Of a stretch of 37,493 nt of DNA, positions 7,625 to 15,753 are shown in pieces. Made by a program: the position numbers and the translations under genes. Each line of letters opens with the position of its first letter. Position 1 is the stretch's first letter. The stretch covers positions 1 through 37,493 of the forward strand of contig CAKZUU010000144.1 in the NCBI GenBank assembly GCA_937922175.1. Reading direction: 5' to 3'. The stretch comes from an uncultured Gemmataceae bacterium (GTDB lineage Bacteria; Planctomycetota; Planctomycetia; Gemmatales; Gemmataceae). Below the pieces are notes generated by a model. The model ran no database searches and was not told where the DNA came from. It worked only from the letters and a program-made list of their open reading frames with translations.

Positions 7625-8574
7625 GACACCTCCGTAAACCGACAGTAAACTTGCCCACGACCGATTGTCGCCTTGCCACCAATTTGCAAAGTGATCGGCT
7701 CGGTAGCATACTTGTCTAACAGGTCCTTGGGGGTGATCTTTTGACCATTTTCGTTATGGTTGCAAAACACTCGATCGCACTGGATCACGCCCATGAGGAT
7801 CGTCTCGGCCGGTAGCGATTCCTCGGTCCAAAGCGCACCCTTCGTGACGACCTTCGTTTCATCGTCGATTCGGACCCGGGTATGAACTTCGGTTCCCGTT
7901 TCACACAGGAAATCGAAAGCCAGATCGGGGACGACAACGAATCGGTTCTGGAAATAGGTCCTCCACTTGTCGCCCTCCTCGAACACAAAGCTCGCGATGG
8001 TGCTGGCCCAGCTCGTTGCCGTGGGGCAGGCTGTCGCCTTGAAGTCGAGATCTTCGAGAAAAACCTTTTGCTCAATGCGATTCGCGCCAGCGACATTGAC
8101 GTGGCTTTGCTCGACCAAAGCCGACGGTTCGGAAACGTGGCAAGTATCATCGGCTAATGCAGTTGGTGCCGACGGTAACTTCGTCGCGTCGATACCTGCC
8201 AGGGTCAGCGTGCGGTGCAACATTTGGAGGCACAGAGGCGAGGTGGCCCATGAAAACGTGCCGCGAAAGCTCCGGATCGGCAAACAAACCAGCCGCGCAT
8301 CGGTCGGCATGATCGCCCCGGAGTTCGAGACATTGCTTTCCCCGCCAAGTCCGAAAGCCGCTCGCAACTCGGGCTTATGTTGACGCGCTTCATTCGTGGC
8401 ACAATAACGGTCCGCAAGGACCCCCTTGAATGCCGACCCACGAATGATCGGCCATCCTGTCACCGTGTCGCGATCAATCGGCAAGTCGATGTAACCTAAG
8501 CCGCGGCCGATCCCCACATGCGTCGGACTCAAACAATGCAACCAATATAATCGAACCGATCGGTTATCTGGCAT
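7621..8574 (-). CDS. cmr4: Type III-B CRISPR RAMP ribonuclease subunit Cmr4
   Basis: 317 residues from the ATG at 8574, which has GAGG 8 nt upstream; an ATG at 8592 just after the cmr3 stop is an alternative with a poor site. Cmr4 forms the repeated Cas7-like backbone and cuts target RNA at 6-nt intervals. The N-terminal LSPTHVGIGRGLGYIDLPI aligns with the Pyrococcus furiosus Cmr4 region holding the catalytic Asp26. The matching aspartate here is the D of GYID (D30 from this start), so RNA cleavage is expected to be intact. IRGSAFKGVLADRY and the C-terminal glycine-rich GGKATIGRGQV are typical RAMP elements. Confidence 0.92.
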   Translation of the reverse strand: MPDNRSVRLYWLHCLSPTHVGIGRGLGYIDLPIDRDTVTGWPIIRGSAFKGVLADRYCATNEARQHKPELRAAFGLGGESNVSNSGAIMPTDARLVCLPIRSFRGTFSWATSPLCLQMLHRTLTLAGIDATKLPSAPTALADDTCHVSEPSALVEQSHVNVAGANRIEQKVFLEDLDFKATACPTATSWASTIASFVFEEGDKWRTYFQNRFVVVPDLAFDFLCETGTEVHTRVRIDDETKVVTKGALWTEESLPAETILMGVIQCDRVFCNHNENGQKITPKDLLDKYATEPITLQIGGKATIGRGQVYCRFTEVS

Positions 8575-8595
8575 GGATCTGACCTCACTCATGGA

Positions 8596-9807
8596 TTACC
8601 AAATCCCCCAAACCGCGATTCCAAAGCCATCTCTTCGGTCTTGCACGTCGTCGCAGACGGACGTGAGCCAGCGATGGCAAAGCTCCGCCGCTTCGCCTGA
8701 TTCCACCTTGAAGTAATAGATTCCACCTGCCGGAACCATTCGACGTAAGGGCCTTGGCCCGTGTCGTCCTTTGCGCCAATCCCAGGAGAACCGTGATAAC
8801 GCTCTCCAGCGATCAGTTAGGACGCCCACCAGTCGCAGGGTAACGCCATTCATATCGGGTGGCGATCCCAGGCCGCCTTGCAACCATCCCGGCATCGAGC
8901 CGTTCGAAAATAATCCGGGCGTGACTAACATCATGCAGACACGCTGGGCACCCTGAAGAGCCGTCTGCACTATTTCTGGACAAGACCATAACGATTGGTG
9001 CGTTGGTGCGGAGCGCCACGCCACCAGTCTCTTGTTTCCACCCAGCGGATGCAGAATCTGAACCGGATGCGTCAGGAACGTGTTGGAGACACGAGTACTC
9101 AACACGACGGACCGGCAACGCTTCCAAAACGCGTCTTGTTCCCTCGGGTTCCTCGAAGCAGCTGAAGGACTCTTATAAATCGGCAACCGGTCAACATACA
9201 GATCGCTGACGGCGAACAGTTTGCTTTCCTCAGCACTACCCGAGCTGGGATTGATGGCGACTCGATTCCGAAGACTGTTCATCGCCTGATCGAGGAAATG
9301 TCCATTCTCGAACGGCGCCGGGCTGGCGGTGGCCATTTTCCCGCAGAGCCATTGGGCTAGATAATCGACAGGCCACCAGGCGGGGGTGCGTTTTGGCTTG
9401 AAATCCTCGTCGGGTGCGCCGTCGAGCAACACAGGCCAAAGATTGTCGGGCAGACTGCTTCCTTCACCGTCTTTCGGTTCCTGTGGAATCGCACGGTACA
9501 CGACGCCTGGGCCATTTTTTGTGTCCCCACTCCAAACACAATTCAGGGGAGCGGGCAAAAATAACCGATCGTCGGCGACCGGTAGGAGACCTGCCACTTC
9601 GACCTGAAGAAGTTCTTCGATGGTTGCTTCGTCGAAGGTGCGGTCGGGTTGGCCAACGAGGATGGCCCGTCGTGCCGAGCCAGCCACCGCGGACGGCAAG
9701 GGCCAGGGCAAACCGCGCATGCGATTCCCCGTTCCATCGCCGAAGGGCCGTCCGTCGCGGGCTACGATGGGATCAAGGCCCGAGATTTCAAGGTAGGTGT
9801 AGGTCAT
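8596..9807 (-). CDS. cmr3: Type III-B CRISPR Cas5-like subunit Cmr3
   Basis: 403 residues. Cmr3 is the Cas5-type RAMP protein that holds the 5' tag of the crRNA and contacts Cas10. The N-terminus YLEISGLDPIVARDGRPFG is the standard Cmr3 opening, followed by MRGLPWPLPSAVAGSARRA. The C-terminus ends with a glycine-containing RAMP strand (DGFGIAVWGIW). The ATG at 9807 has AGGTG 6 nt upstream and lies 8 bp after the cmr2 stop. cmr4 follows closely on the same strand. Confidence 0.92.
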   Translation of the reverse strand: MTYTYLEISGLDPIVARDGRPFGDGTGNRMRGLPWPLPSAVAGSARRAILVGQPDRTFDEATIEELLQVEVAGLLPVADDRLFLPAPLNCVWSGDTKNGPGVVYRAIPQEPKDGEGSSLPDNLWPVLLDGAPDEDFKPKRTPAWWPVDYLAQWLCGKMATASPAPFENGHFLDQAMNSLRNRVAINPSSGSAEESKLFAVSDLYVDRLPIYKSPSAASRNPREQDAFWKRCRSVVLSTRVSNTFLTHPVQILHPLGGNKRLVAWRSAPTHQSLWSCPEIVQTALQGAQRVCMMLVTPGLFSNGSMPGWLQGGLGSPPDMNGVTLRLVGVLTDRWRALSRFSWDWRKGRHGPRPLRRMVPAGGIYYFKVESGEAAELCHRWLTSVCDDVQDRRDGFGIAVWGIW

Positions 9808-9815
9808 GGATGCAC

Positions 9816-11537
9816 CTAAATCATCGTCCTTTTACTCGTCCCCCCCGGAGCATCGGCTGATTGGGATAAGGCCTCGGCAATCATCCGGGCGATGAGTAGT
9901 TCGATCGACCATGAGGTCAAAGCTGAGGAACTTTTGATCCTCTCATGTACGGTGTCCTCGATTTCCCGCATATATCGCCGACCTGCTTTGGGCTGTTTGT
10001 CCCGAATCACTCGGATGACGTCGGTTTGAATCGCATCGCTAAGGTTTTCGTCTGGCCAACCATCATAAACATTTGCCAACGATCGCAAATCATAAGGTAG
10101 TTTGTTGGGAAGAGCCTGCTTCCGAATCAATTCGGCATATTCCATCAGTCGCTGATCAGGCTTATCTTCCCAACTCCGTCGAAAAAATATGGGGGCACCG
10201 CTCCGCTTGTGCAGATGGATCGCTAAACCATTACGATCGGGTTGTTTGGCACATTTTTCGGCAGTTCGGCCGTATTCCAAAAGATCCTCGAGATTGTCCA
10301 TGCAGTGCCCGATCGCAATTCCAACAGAAAGAGTCGGCTTTTGATGGCCTTCGCCGCTGTACTTGGCCAAAGCATTGGAGAACGCGTCGTGCAGGGCACG
10401 AGCGCAGAGGAGACAGGTATCAAGGGGGAGGAAGGCAAGGACATCGTCGCCACCGGCATAAACCAACACGCCGTGGTGCTTATGGACAATTTGCCGAGCG
10501 TTGCCAGCAAATTGCGACAGCGTCGATGAAAACTGCCGGTTCGCGTCCGCGTCAGGCAAACGCGAGATCGTCGCCCCCATGCGATCGCCGTCGGCAATCA
10601 AAACAGCAAAATAAGGGATCGGTTCGGGAAGGTTCGCCAAGCAGGCCCGAATTTGTCGAAGGTGCTCGTCAGTCAGCTTGGTTTCCTCCTCCCATTGGCG
10701 ATGTCGGCTTGAGTAGAGAACAATGCCTTCGTAGGGAAAGTTCTCAAACACCTCGTGCTTCACGCGATGGAGGGAGCCTTTCTTAGCGAGATCGTTACAG
10801 GACTCGACAAGTTTTTTAAATTGTTCTTTTTTTTGATTGCCTCGCACCCACGGATCAGCCGCAACGCGCATCACTGATGGATAGTTACGAGAACCGCCGG
10901 CGGCACGCTTCGTCAATCCGACGATGTCCAATTGTTCGCCGGACGACAAGCGCAGACGCAGGAGTTTGCCCGTGCTCTTTTGACGGTCGAATTCTTCGAG
11001 CACTGTTTCGCGTTGGCCATCAAGTGACGACTTGGGAAGCGCGACGGTGACGGGATTCGAGTGAAAAGCACGATAGTTTTTGCAGCCGGCGAGGAGGCGC
11101 ATCAATCGATTTCTGTCAGCGCGATATCGCTCGGGAGAATAAGGCACCCAAGCCGCATAAACTTCGAGCACATCATCGACCTGTGCCTTCCAGATGGGGG
11201 AGCGAATATACTCGGCAAAGTCCTCGAAGGCCTCCTGGGTATACGAGCGCCATTTTTCATGAGCCTTGTCCCGAGCAAAGCGGAAGATATGATTAGGGTC
11301 CTGATTGGGAAGCTCCGCGAGGATGACATTGGCGACGCTTTCATTTTCGTCGTTATCGCTTAGGTCGGCATCTTGGGCAGGGAAGATGAGTCGTCCTCCG
11401 CGCTCGCGGATTTCCCGAGCAGCCGCTTTGCTCACTTCGGAGAGCATGAAGGAGCCGAACCACAAATCCCGTGTTCGTCGGGCGGCAGCGATGAAATCTT
11501 GAACGGGACCGATGGAAACAGCGAGTAAATAACTCAT
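9816..11537 (-). CDS. cmr2: Type III-B CRISPR Cas10 (Cmr2), short form without HD domain
   Basis: 573 residues, much shorter than full-length Cmr2 (P. furiosus Cmr2 is about 870). The protein begins at once with the conserved VSIGPVQDFIAAARRTRDLW (about residues 7-26), which in longer homologues follows the N-terminal HD nuclease; no HD motif lies before it. The Palm-type cyclase signature is present: ADGDRMG (about 315-321) and AGGDDVLAF (361-369, GGDD at 362-365), so cyclic oligoadenylate synthesis is plausible. No paired CxxC zinc site is visible between the two Palm parts, where Cmr2 usually has one. The start overlaps the cmr1 stop (ATGA), with GAGGTG upstream. Confidence 0.92.
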   Translation of the reverse strand: MSYLLAVSIGPVQDFIAAARRTRDLWFGSFMLSEVSKAAAREIRERGGRLIFPAQDADLSDNDENESVANVILAELPNQDPNHIFRFARDKAHEKWRSYTQEAFEDFAEYIRSPIWKAQVDDVLEVYAAWVPYSPERYRADRNRLMRLLAGCKNYRAFHSNPVTVALPKSSLDGQRETVLEEFDRQKSTGKLLRLRLSSGEQLDIVGLTKRAAGGSRNYPSVMRVAADPWVRGNQKKEQFKKLVESCNDLAKKGSLHRVKHEVFENFPYEGIVLYSSRHRQWEEETKLTDEHLRQIRACLANLPEPIPYFAVLIADGDRMGATISRLPDADANRQFSSTLSQFAGNARQIVHKHHGVLVYAGGDDVLAFLPLDTCLLCARALHDAFSNALAKYSGEGHQKPTLSVGIAIGHCMDNLEDLLEYGRTAEKCAKQPDRNGLAIHLHKRSGAPIFFRRSWEDKPDQRLMEYAELIRKQALPNKLPYDLRSLANVYDGWPDENLSDAIQTDVIRVIRDKQPKAGRRYMREIEDTVHERIKSSSALTSWSIELLIARMIAEALSQSADAPGGTSKRTMI

Positions 11538-12853
11538 CGCGTCACCTCTGTGAATCCTTCCGATCGGGCAAAACTGCGAAAGGCCTCAATCGCAGAGCCA
11601 TTCGGTGAACGGTCTTGCATCGGAGAGTGTTCATACCTCGCCAGCCGGGGATCGCGAATGGACGTCGGCGTTGGCAGCTTCAGCGATTGATCGCCCTGAC
11701 GTAAATCCACCCCGGTGAGAAGAGGTGTCTTCAACTGCACTATGAGGGGAACGAAACGACCATTCTGCAATGCGACCGGCTTGAGAATGAGCGGACTGGC
11801 CATTCGCTCGCGCTTTTCACCATCGGGACCGGCATCAGGGTACAGCACGGTGTCGGGTGGCTCCCCTTTATCTTTGAAATGGAAGACGATCGGCAGTCCC
11901 AACTCGGCCCGCGGAAAGGCATCGTCCGGGATCGATGCCGTTCGTTGATGCTGATTGTGGCGTTGTTTCGTCACTCGCCGGATCGTCTCCGGTTCCGGCC
12001 AGCGCAAGCGCCCCGGCTGATTCGACCGCTGGCCTGGATTTCGTTCGACCCCGACCCCTTGCCGGAACTTTTGAAAAAGTCGGATGACTTCGTTCCAAGC
12101 CCGGATGGGTTCCTTGTACTCGCGACCGACAAGGATGGCAGCGGCGAGAGTCGGCCATTCCTTCGGAGCATCGGACGATAAGTAGCCTTTCAGCCGCGAC
12201 TGCAAATCATTGAGGTCTTGTGCCAGGAACGATTGACACATGATGGCTCCGCAACCCCGGCGCGTCCGACTGCCCAACCCGCCGAAGGTGATCCAAGCGA
12301 TCAGGGCTGGTTCGACCTGCTTCGCAAAATCCACGGTCTCGGCGCAATCGATCGTCAGCCGGAAGCTGGCTTTGGGGATGAATTGAGCAGGTTGAACCTC
12401 GATCTGCTGCCCACCTTTCGCCAGCTGTCCCTGAAACGGGAACAAAGCGTAAGGAAGAGCCGTGTCCTGGAATGGTGGGTTCCAAGTGGGCACCGAGCGG
12501 TAACGGTCCGGATTCTCATCAAAACGAGCGCACCGAAGAACGGGGTCAGCCTTGATGTCATCCACCCGTACTTGCACTTTGCTGGCCTGTTCCGTGTTAC
12601 CCCAGATCGCCGACTGAGCATCTCGAAGTTCACCACGGGTCCGGTACTGAAGACCGACCGTTGCCCGCCACCAAAATTGCAGTTGCCCACGAATGCTGGT
12701 AGGTCGGATCGGGAGATCGGTATCAATCGTCCTCGTCTCGACGCCGCCACCAAACATGGGCGTGATAAGTTCGATTTGATAGGTTCGGGAATTATTTGTG
12801 GTCCGCGAGGGCAAAACTTGCGGGCAGGTCGGAAGATGATTCGGTCGCGGCAT
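11534..12853 (-). CDS. cmr1: Type III-B CRISPR RAMP protein Cmr1
   Basis: 439 residues from the ATG at 12853, with AGGAG 7 nt upstream; an ATG at 12868 is an alternative. Cmr1 is the RAMP subunit near the crRNA 3' end, at the opposite end of the backbone from Cas10. The start of the RAMP fold is clear: YQIELITPMFGGGVETR, then DLPIRPTSIRGQLQFWWRA. A second RAMP loop, WITFGGLGSRTRRGCGAI, lies at about residues 188-205. It is the first gene of the operon, with a plausible promoter just upstream, and its stop overlaps the cmr2 start. Confidence 0.92.
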   Translation of the reverse strand: MPRPNHLPTCPQVLPSRTTNNSRTYQIELITPMFGGGVETRTIDTDLPIRPTSIRGQLQFWWRATVGLQYRTRGELRDAQSAIWGNTEQASKVQVRVDDIKADPVLRCARFDENPDRYRSVPTWNPPFQDTALPYALFPFQGQLAKGGQQIEVQPAQFIPKASFRLTIDCAETVDFAKQVEPALIAWITFGGLGSRTRRGCGAIMCQSFLAQDLNDLQSRLKGYLSSDAPKEWPTLAAAILVGREYKEPIRAWNEVIRLFQKFRQGVGVERNPGQRSNQPGRLRWPEPETIRRVTKQRHNQHQRTASIPDDAFPRAELGLPIVFHFKDKGEPPDTVLYPDAGPDGEKRERMASPLILKPVALQNGRFVPLIVQLKTPLLTGVDLRQGDQSLKLPTPTSIRDPRLARYEHSPMQDRSPNGSAIEAFRSFARSEGFTEVTR

Positions 12854-12889
12854 CGTCGGCTCCTGCATGTCGCGAAGACAAGCTCCTCT

Positions 12890-12917
12890 ATTAAAACGCG
12901 GACCATTTGGATTGCAA
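12890..12917 (-). promoter_or_regulatory. Candidate promoter of the cmr operon
   Basis: On the minus strand, TTGCAA (12917-12912) and TTTAAT (12895-12890) are separated by 16 bp, resembling sigma-70 -35 and -10 boxes (4/6 and 5/6 matches). The predicted start near 12883 gives a 5' leader of about 30 nt with AGGAG before the cmr1 ATG at 12853. No other good pair was seen in the gap behind the DUF6513 gene. Confidence 0.45.
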
Positions 12918-13006
12918 TGACAGCCGATGAGATATGGGCCGAATCTTTCGGCTTGCCCTACATTCCGCCTGACAGCTGATCCAGATCGGGCCTGGTCCGC
13001 GTGAAG

Positions 13007-14401
13007 TCAATCATCAACGCTGTTGACGGGAGGATGAGAAACTTCCGGTCGGGTCAAGAATCCCCAGCGCAAGGGTTGGTCTTGAATATATTCCTTGCCC
13101 AAAGTCAGGGCGATCACGGCTTTGGCCATCTCATAACCGAGATAGAATGCGTGAGAAGGGGTCATCTTTGGATCATTTTCGCACACCTGCTGAAACAACT
13201 CGAACGGGTCCGATCCGGTAAGGTAGAAGGATCGCCTCATGAGGTGAAGTTGATCGGCGGCAGTGAAGATTCGGTAGTTAGGATCGGTCAAACGGTCGGC
13301 GAATTCACGCAGGGTATTTTCGCTCAGAGGTCGAACCTTCGGATCGCGGAGAAGAAGCAGGTTCGGCTCGAGGCGCTTCGGAGGGAGCCGATGACGGACG
13401 GAATGGAAGACTAATCGGCGGGCGAGATCCAATTCCCGGACCGAGGTTCGGCACCAGTTTGCCACCTGCGTCGTTAATACGCTGGTGATCCCCAATTCTT
13501 GACAAAAACCCAGGAGCAGCACGTTGATGCCTGCCGAGTCGGCATCGGTCAATTCGGTCAGGTTGCCGACTCCCATGAGCATGGGGGCATCGGGATAACG
13601 GCGGCGAACTTCCAGATAACGGCCCAGGGAAGCGGCGAATCCCAAGCCAATCGGTTCGATGATGGGATCGACGCGAAACCTCACGCCCTCTCGATGCAAC
13701 TGGGTCAGGGTCCGATCCAAAGAATCCAAGTCGTCGGGCACGTCGGGGATGGCAACAACTTCGGCATTCCAGCGCTCGGACCATTCTTTCGCTCGATCAA
13801 CGTTGCTGCCGTTGACCGAAAGGACGAGTTCGGCACCGGCAGCCAAAGCTCGAGCCACCTCGTCAGGGTCGAAGCTGTCGATGGATACCCGAAACCCCTC
13901 GGCGTGCAGGCGGTGGACCACCTCGCCGATTCCCAACCAAGGCTCGCCCGGGTCACACCCCAGGTCAATCAGGTCGGCTCCATCGCTGCGAAGGGTATGC
14001 GCGAGGGCAAGGATCTGAGTCGGTTCGAGTTGGGCGATGTGGTTGATTTCGGCGATAATTTCGATGTCGTATTTCCCGTCGTCGTGCGGTGGAGAAGTCT
14101 TTCGACCGAAATACTCGGGAAGGTCGCGCAAATCAATGGGGCCTCGCTCGACATGCGGATGAGCGATCTTGTCGAGTTTGCCGCGGACCAGGCCGGGTAG
14201 GATGACTCGCTCGGCGTCAGCCGGAGGTTGCCAATGTCGCGCGATCCAGTCGGTCGTCAACAAGGCGGCGACACTGATCGGCAAGACGACGATGTCGGGT
14301 TGGAAGTTGTATGACTCCGCCAACTCGTTGACGATCCGCCGAAGGGCCGGCTCGGCAAGTTTACCCGTGACGAAGACAATCCGGGGTGTGACGGACTCCA
14401 T
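13007..14401 (-). CDS. DUF6513 / dihydropteroate synthase-related protein
   Basis: 464 residues. The N-terminal part (about 1-120) opens with RIVFVTGKLAEPALRRIV and matches DUF6513. The centre has the pterin-binding TIM-barrel features of dihydropteroate synthase: IIAEINHIAQL, DLIDLGCDPGEP, VSIDSFDPDEVARALAAGA and LSVNGSNVDRA. Proteins of this type (dihydropteroate synthase-related, TIGR00284-like) occur in methanogens, methylotrophs and planctomycetes that use tetrahydromethanopterin-linked C1 metabolism; a role in making or handling that cofactor is an inference. No Shine-Dalgarno site is evident before the ATG at 14401. It lies upstream of the cmr operon on the same strand but is unlikely to be related to it in function. 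Confidence 0.75.
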   Translation of the reverse strand: MESVTPRIVFVTGKLAEPALRRIVNELAESYNFQPDIVVLPISVAALLTTDWIARHWQPPADAERVILPGLVRGKLDKIAHPHVERGPIDLRDLPEYFGRKTSPPHDDGKYDIEIIAEINHIAQLEPTQILALAHTLRSDGADLIDLGCDPGEPWLGIGEVVHRLHAEGFRVSIDSFDPDEVARALAAGAELVLSVNGSNVDRAKEWSERWNAEVVAIPDVPDDLDSLDRTLTQLHREGVRFRVDPIIEPIGLGFAASLGRYLEVRRRYPDAPMLMGVGNLTELTDADSAGINVLLLGFCQELGITSVLTTQVANWCRTSVRELDLARRLVFHSVRHRLPPKRLEPNLLLLRDPKVRPLSENTLREFADRLTDPNYRIFTAADQLHLMRRSFYLTGSDPFELFQQVCENDPKMTPSHAFYLGYEMAKAVIALTLGKEYIQDQPLRWGFLTRPEVSHPPVNSVDD

Positions 14402-14572
14402 GATGTCAGGTTATCGTGGTGGCGCGGCGGTAGGGTAGGTCCAGACGATCACGATCTGCCTAGGACCGAGGATCGCGGGCGAACCGTCGTGACGATCGAC
14501 ACGGGATTCGAGGATCGTCGGGAGGACAGTGAACGACGACGAAATGAATTGATGGGGCGGCGAGGCATCAAG
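14402..14572. other. Intergenic stretch between the DUF6513 gene and the small ORF
   Basis: No recognisable gene. The plus-strand frame ending at a TAG near 14665 is open through this stretch and encodes a peptide with CRFCGMGC, but it has no clear start and overlaps two competing minus-strand frames. The whole 14402-14924 interval contains several mutually overlapping short frames, none of which I can assign to a family. Confidence 0.3.
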
Positions 14573-14824
14573 TCACCGAAGCCGCCCCAGGTCGGGTGCC
14601 GATTTTGCGGCATGGGGTGCGAGCAAAACCCGAGAGGTCTCGGGACGGTCACCCAAACCTGGTAGCGACTCATGGGCTGACCATCGTCCCAGCGCCTGTG
14701 GAGCAACCGTCTGAGTGGTAGGCCTCAAGCGGTTCTTGGGACAGGGCAAGAGGTGGGCACTGTCGACGGCCAACGTCGGGGTGTTAGCCGGCGTGGGCGA
14801 TAGCCGGCCAACACGATTCTTCAT
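14573..14824 (-). CDS. Possible small hypothetical protein, divergent from the sigma factor gene
   Basis: 83 residues from an ATG at 14824 that has a good AGGAGA site 6 nt upstream; the site is the main support. The product is rich in Pro, Arg, Ser and Thr, with a single cysteine (LLPCPKNRLRP) and no signal peptide, membrane segment or known motif. A second minus-strand frame (14449-14706) overlaps its 3' half, so the coding frame in this region is uncertain. It is divergent from the ECF sigma factor gene and could share its control region. I do not recognise a function. Confidence 0.3.
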   Translation of the reverse strand: MKNRVGRLSPTPANTPTLAVDSAHLLPCPKNRLRPTTQTVAPQALGRWSAHESLPGLGDRPETSRVLLAPHAAKSAPDLGRLR

Positions 14825-14924
14825 GGAAATCTCCTGGAGCTCGGAATCGGCCTCTCTGACGTAGCAGGGCAGAAGCACTCTTGCTATAAAAAGGGGTCGA
14901 GGTTGTCGGCGAGATGAGAGCCCC

Positions 14925-15539
14925 ATGCCTGCAACTCCTGTCAGTTTGATCGAGCGAATTCGTTCTGATCGCACCGGCTCGGATTGGAACAAGTTTGTCC
15001 AAATTTACACGCCTCTGCTGCGTCGTTGGCTGTATCGCTCGATCACTCACCCCGCCGACATCGAGGATCTGATTCAAGATATTCTCACCGTCGTGGTGAC
15101 CAAATTGCCGGAGTTCCAGCACACCGGCGCTCCCGGTGCCTTTTGGGCTTGGCTTCGCCTCATCGTGGCTTACCGGTTGAAAAACTTCTGGAGGCAGGTC
15201 CGACGGCAGCCTCTGGTCGGTAGCATCCAGTTCGAGCAACTCGCTTCGTCCCTCGAAGATTCGACAAATGATCTTTCTCGACTCTGGGATCAGGAACACG
15301 ACAAACACGTCGTGGCGACTCTTCTGTCTGAGATTCGCCATGAATTCAGTGCCCTCACCTGGGAGATGTTCGACCGCTACGTTCTTCAAGGGATGCCTCC
15401 GGCCCGGGTTGCGGCCGAACTCAATGTCACACGCAACGCCGTCTTCATCGCGCGATCTCGCATTCTCCGTCGGCTCCGCGAAGAGGGGGGAGTGCTCCTC
15501 CCCTCCGACCCCGACGACTCCTCTGTGCCGCCCCATTAG
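14925..15539 (+). CDS. ECF-type RNA polymerase sigma factor
   Basis: 204 residues. Region 2 is visible as WNKFVQIYTPLLRRWLYRS, then ADIEDLIQDILTVVVTKLP (about residues 18-65). Region 4 is a helix-turn-helix at PPARVAAELNVTRNAVFIAR (about 153-173). The linker is longer and more divergent than in classical ECF factors, as is common in planctomycete subfamilies. A TATAAA lies 35 bp before the ATG at 14925, with no good -35. The zinc-finger anti-sigma-like gene 214 bp downstream on the same strand is its likely partner. Confidence 0.88.
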   Translation: MPATPVSLIERIRSDRTGSDWNKFVQIYTPLLRRWLYRSITHPADIEDLIQDILTVVVTKLPEFQHTGAPGAFWAWLRLIVAYRLKNFWRQVRRQPLVGSIQFEQLASSLEDSTNDLSRLWDQEHDKHVVATLLSEIRHEFSALTWEMFDRYVLQGMPPARVAAELNVTRNAVFIARSRILRRLREEGGVLLPSDPDDSSVPPH

Positions 15540-15600
15540 GAAATACCAAATCGTCTTGGTTTCTTTCACCATTGACAAAATTTTTTGCAACAAAATGCGT

Positions 15601-15620
15601 CAGCCGGATGGCGGTTTTTT
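15601..15620 (+). terminator. Weak terminator-like hairpin with T-tract after the sigma factor gene
   Basis: GCC-GGAT-GGC forms a short, imperfect hairpin followed after two bases by six T residues, about 60 bp after the sigma factor stop. The stem is short, so this is only a candidate, possibly one that attenuates read-through into the zinc-finger gene. Confidence 0.25.
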
Positions 15621-15753
15621 CCCCTTGGAACCATGACGCTCTGAAAGAACTGCGGACCGGCGTTCGATCTTTTCTTCATAGGAAAGGTTCGGCGGAGTCC
15701 CAATTTGACGAGAAAGGCTCGGACGTCGATTTTCTCTCTTTTTAGGGCCGCCC

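Noticed and set aside
10073..10786. 237-residue plus-strand frame opposite cmr2
   Set aside because: Arg/Gln/Ser-rich shadow of the Cas10 gene; no recognisable domain.
10800..10845. T-rich run within cmr2 that could look like a terminator
   Set aside because: It lies inside an intact coding frame and no GC-rich stem precedes it on either strand.
12917..12979. Short plus-strand peptide ending in GLPYIPPDS, reminiscent of the start of type II secretion ATPases
   Set aside because: About 20 residues only, with no continuation; it lies in the cmr promoter region and is most likely chance.
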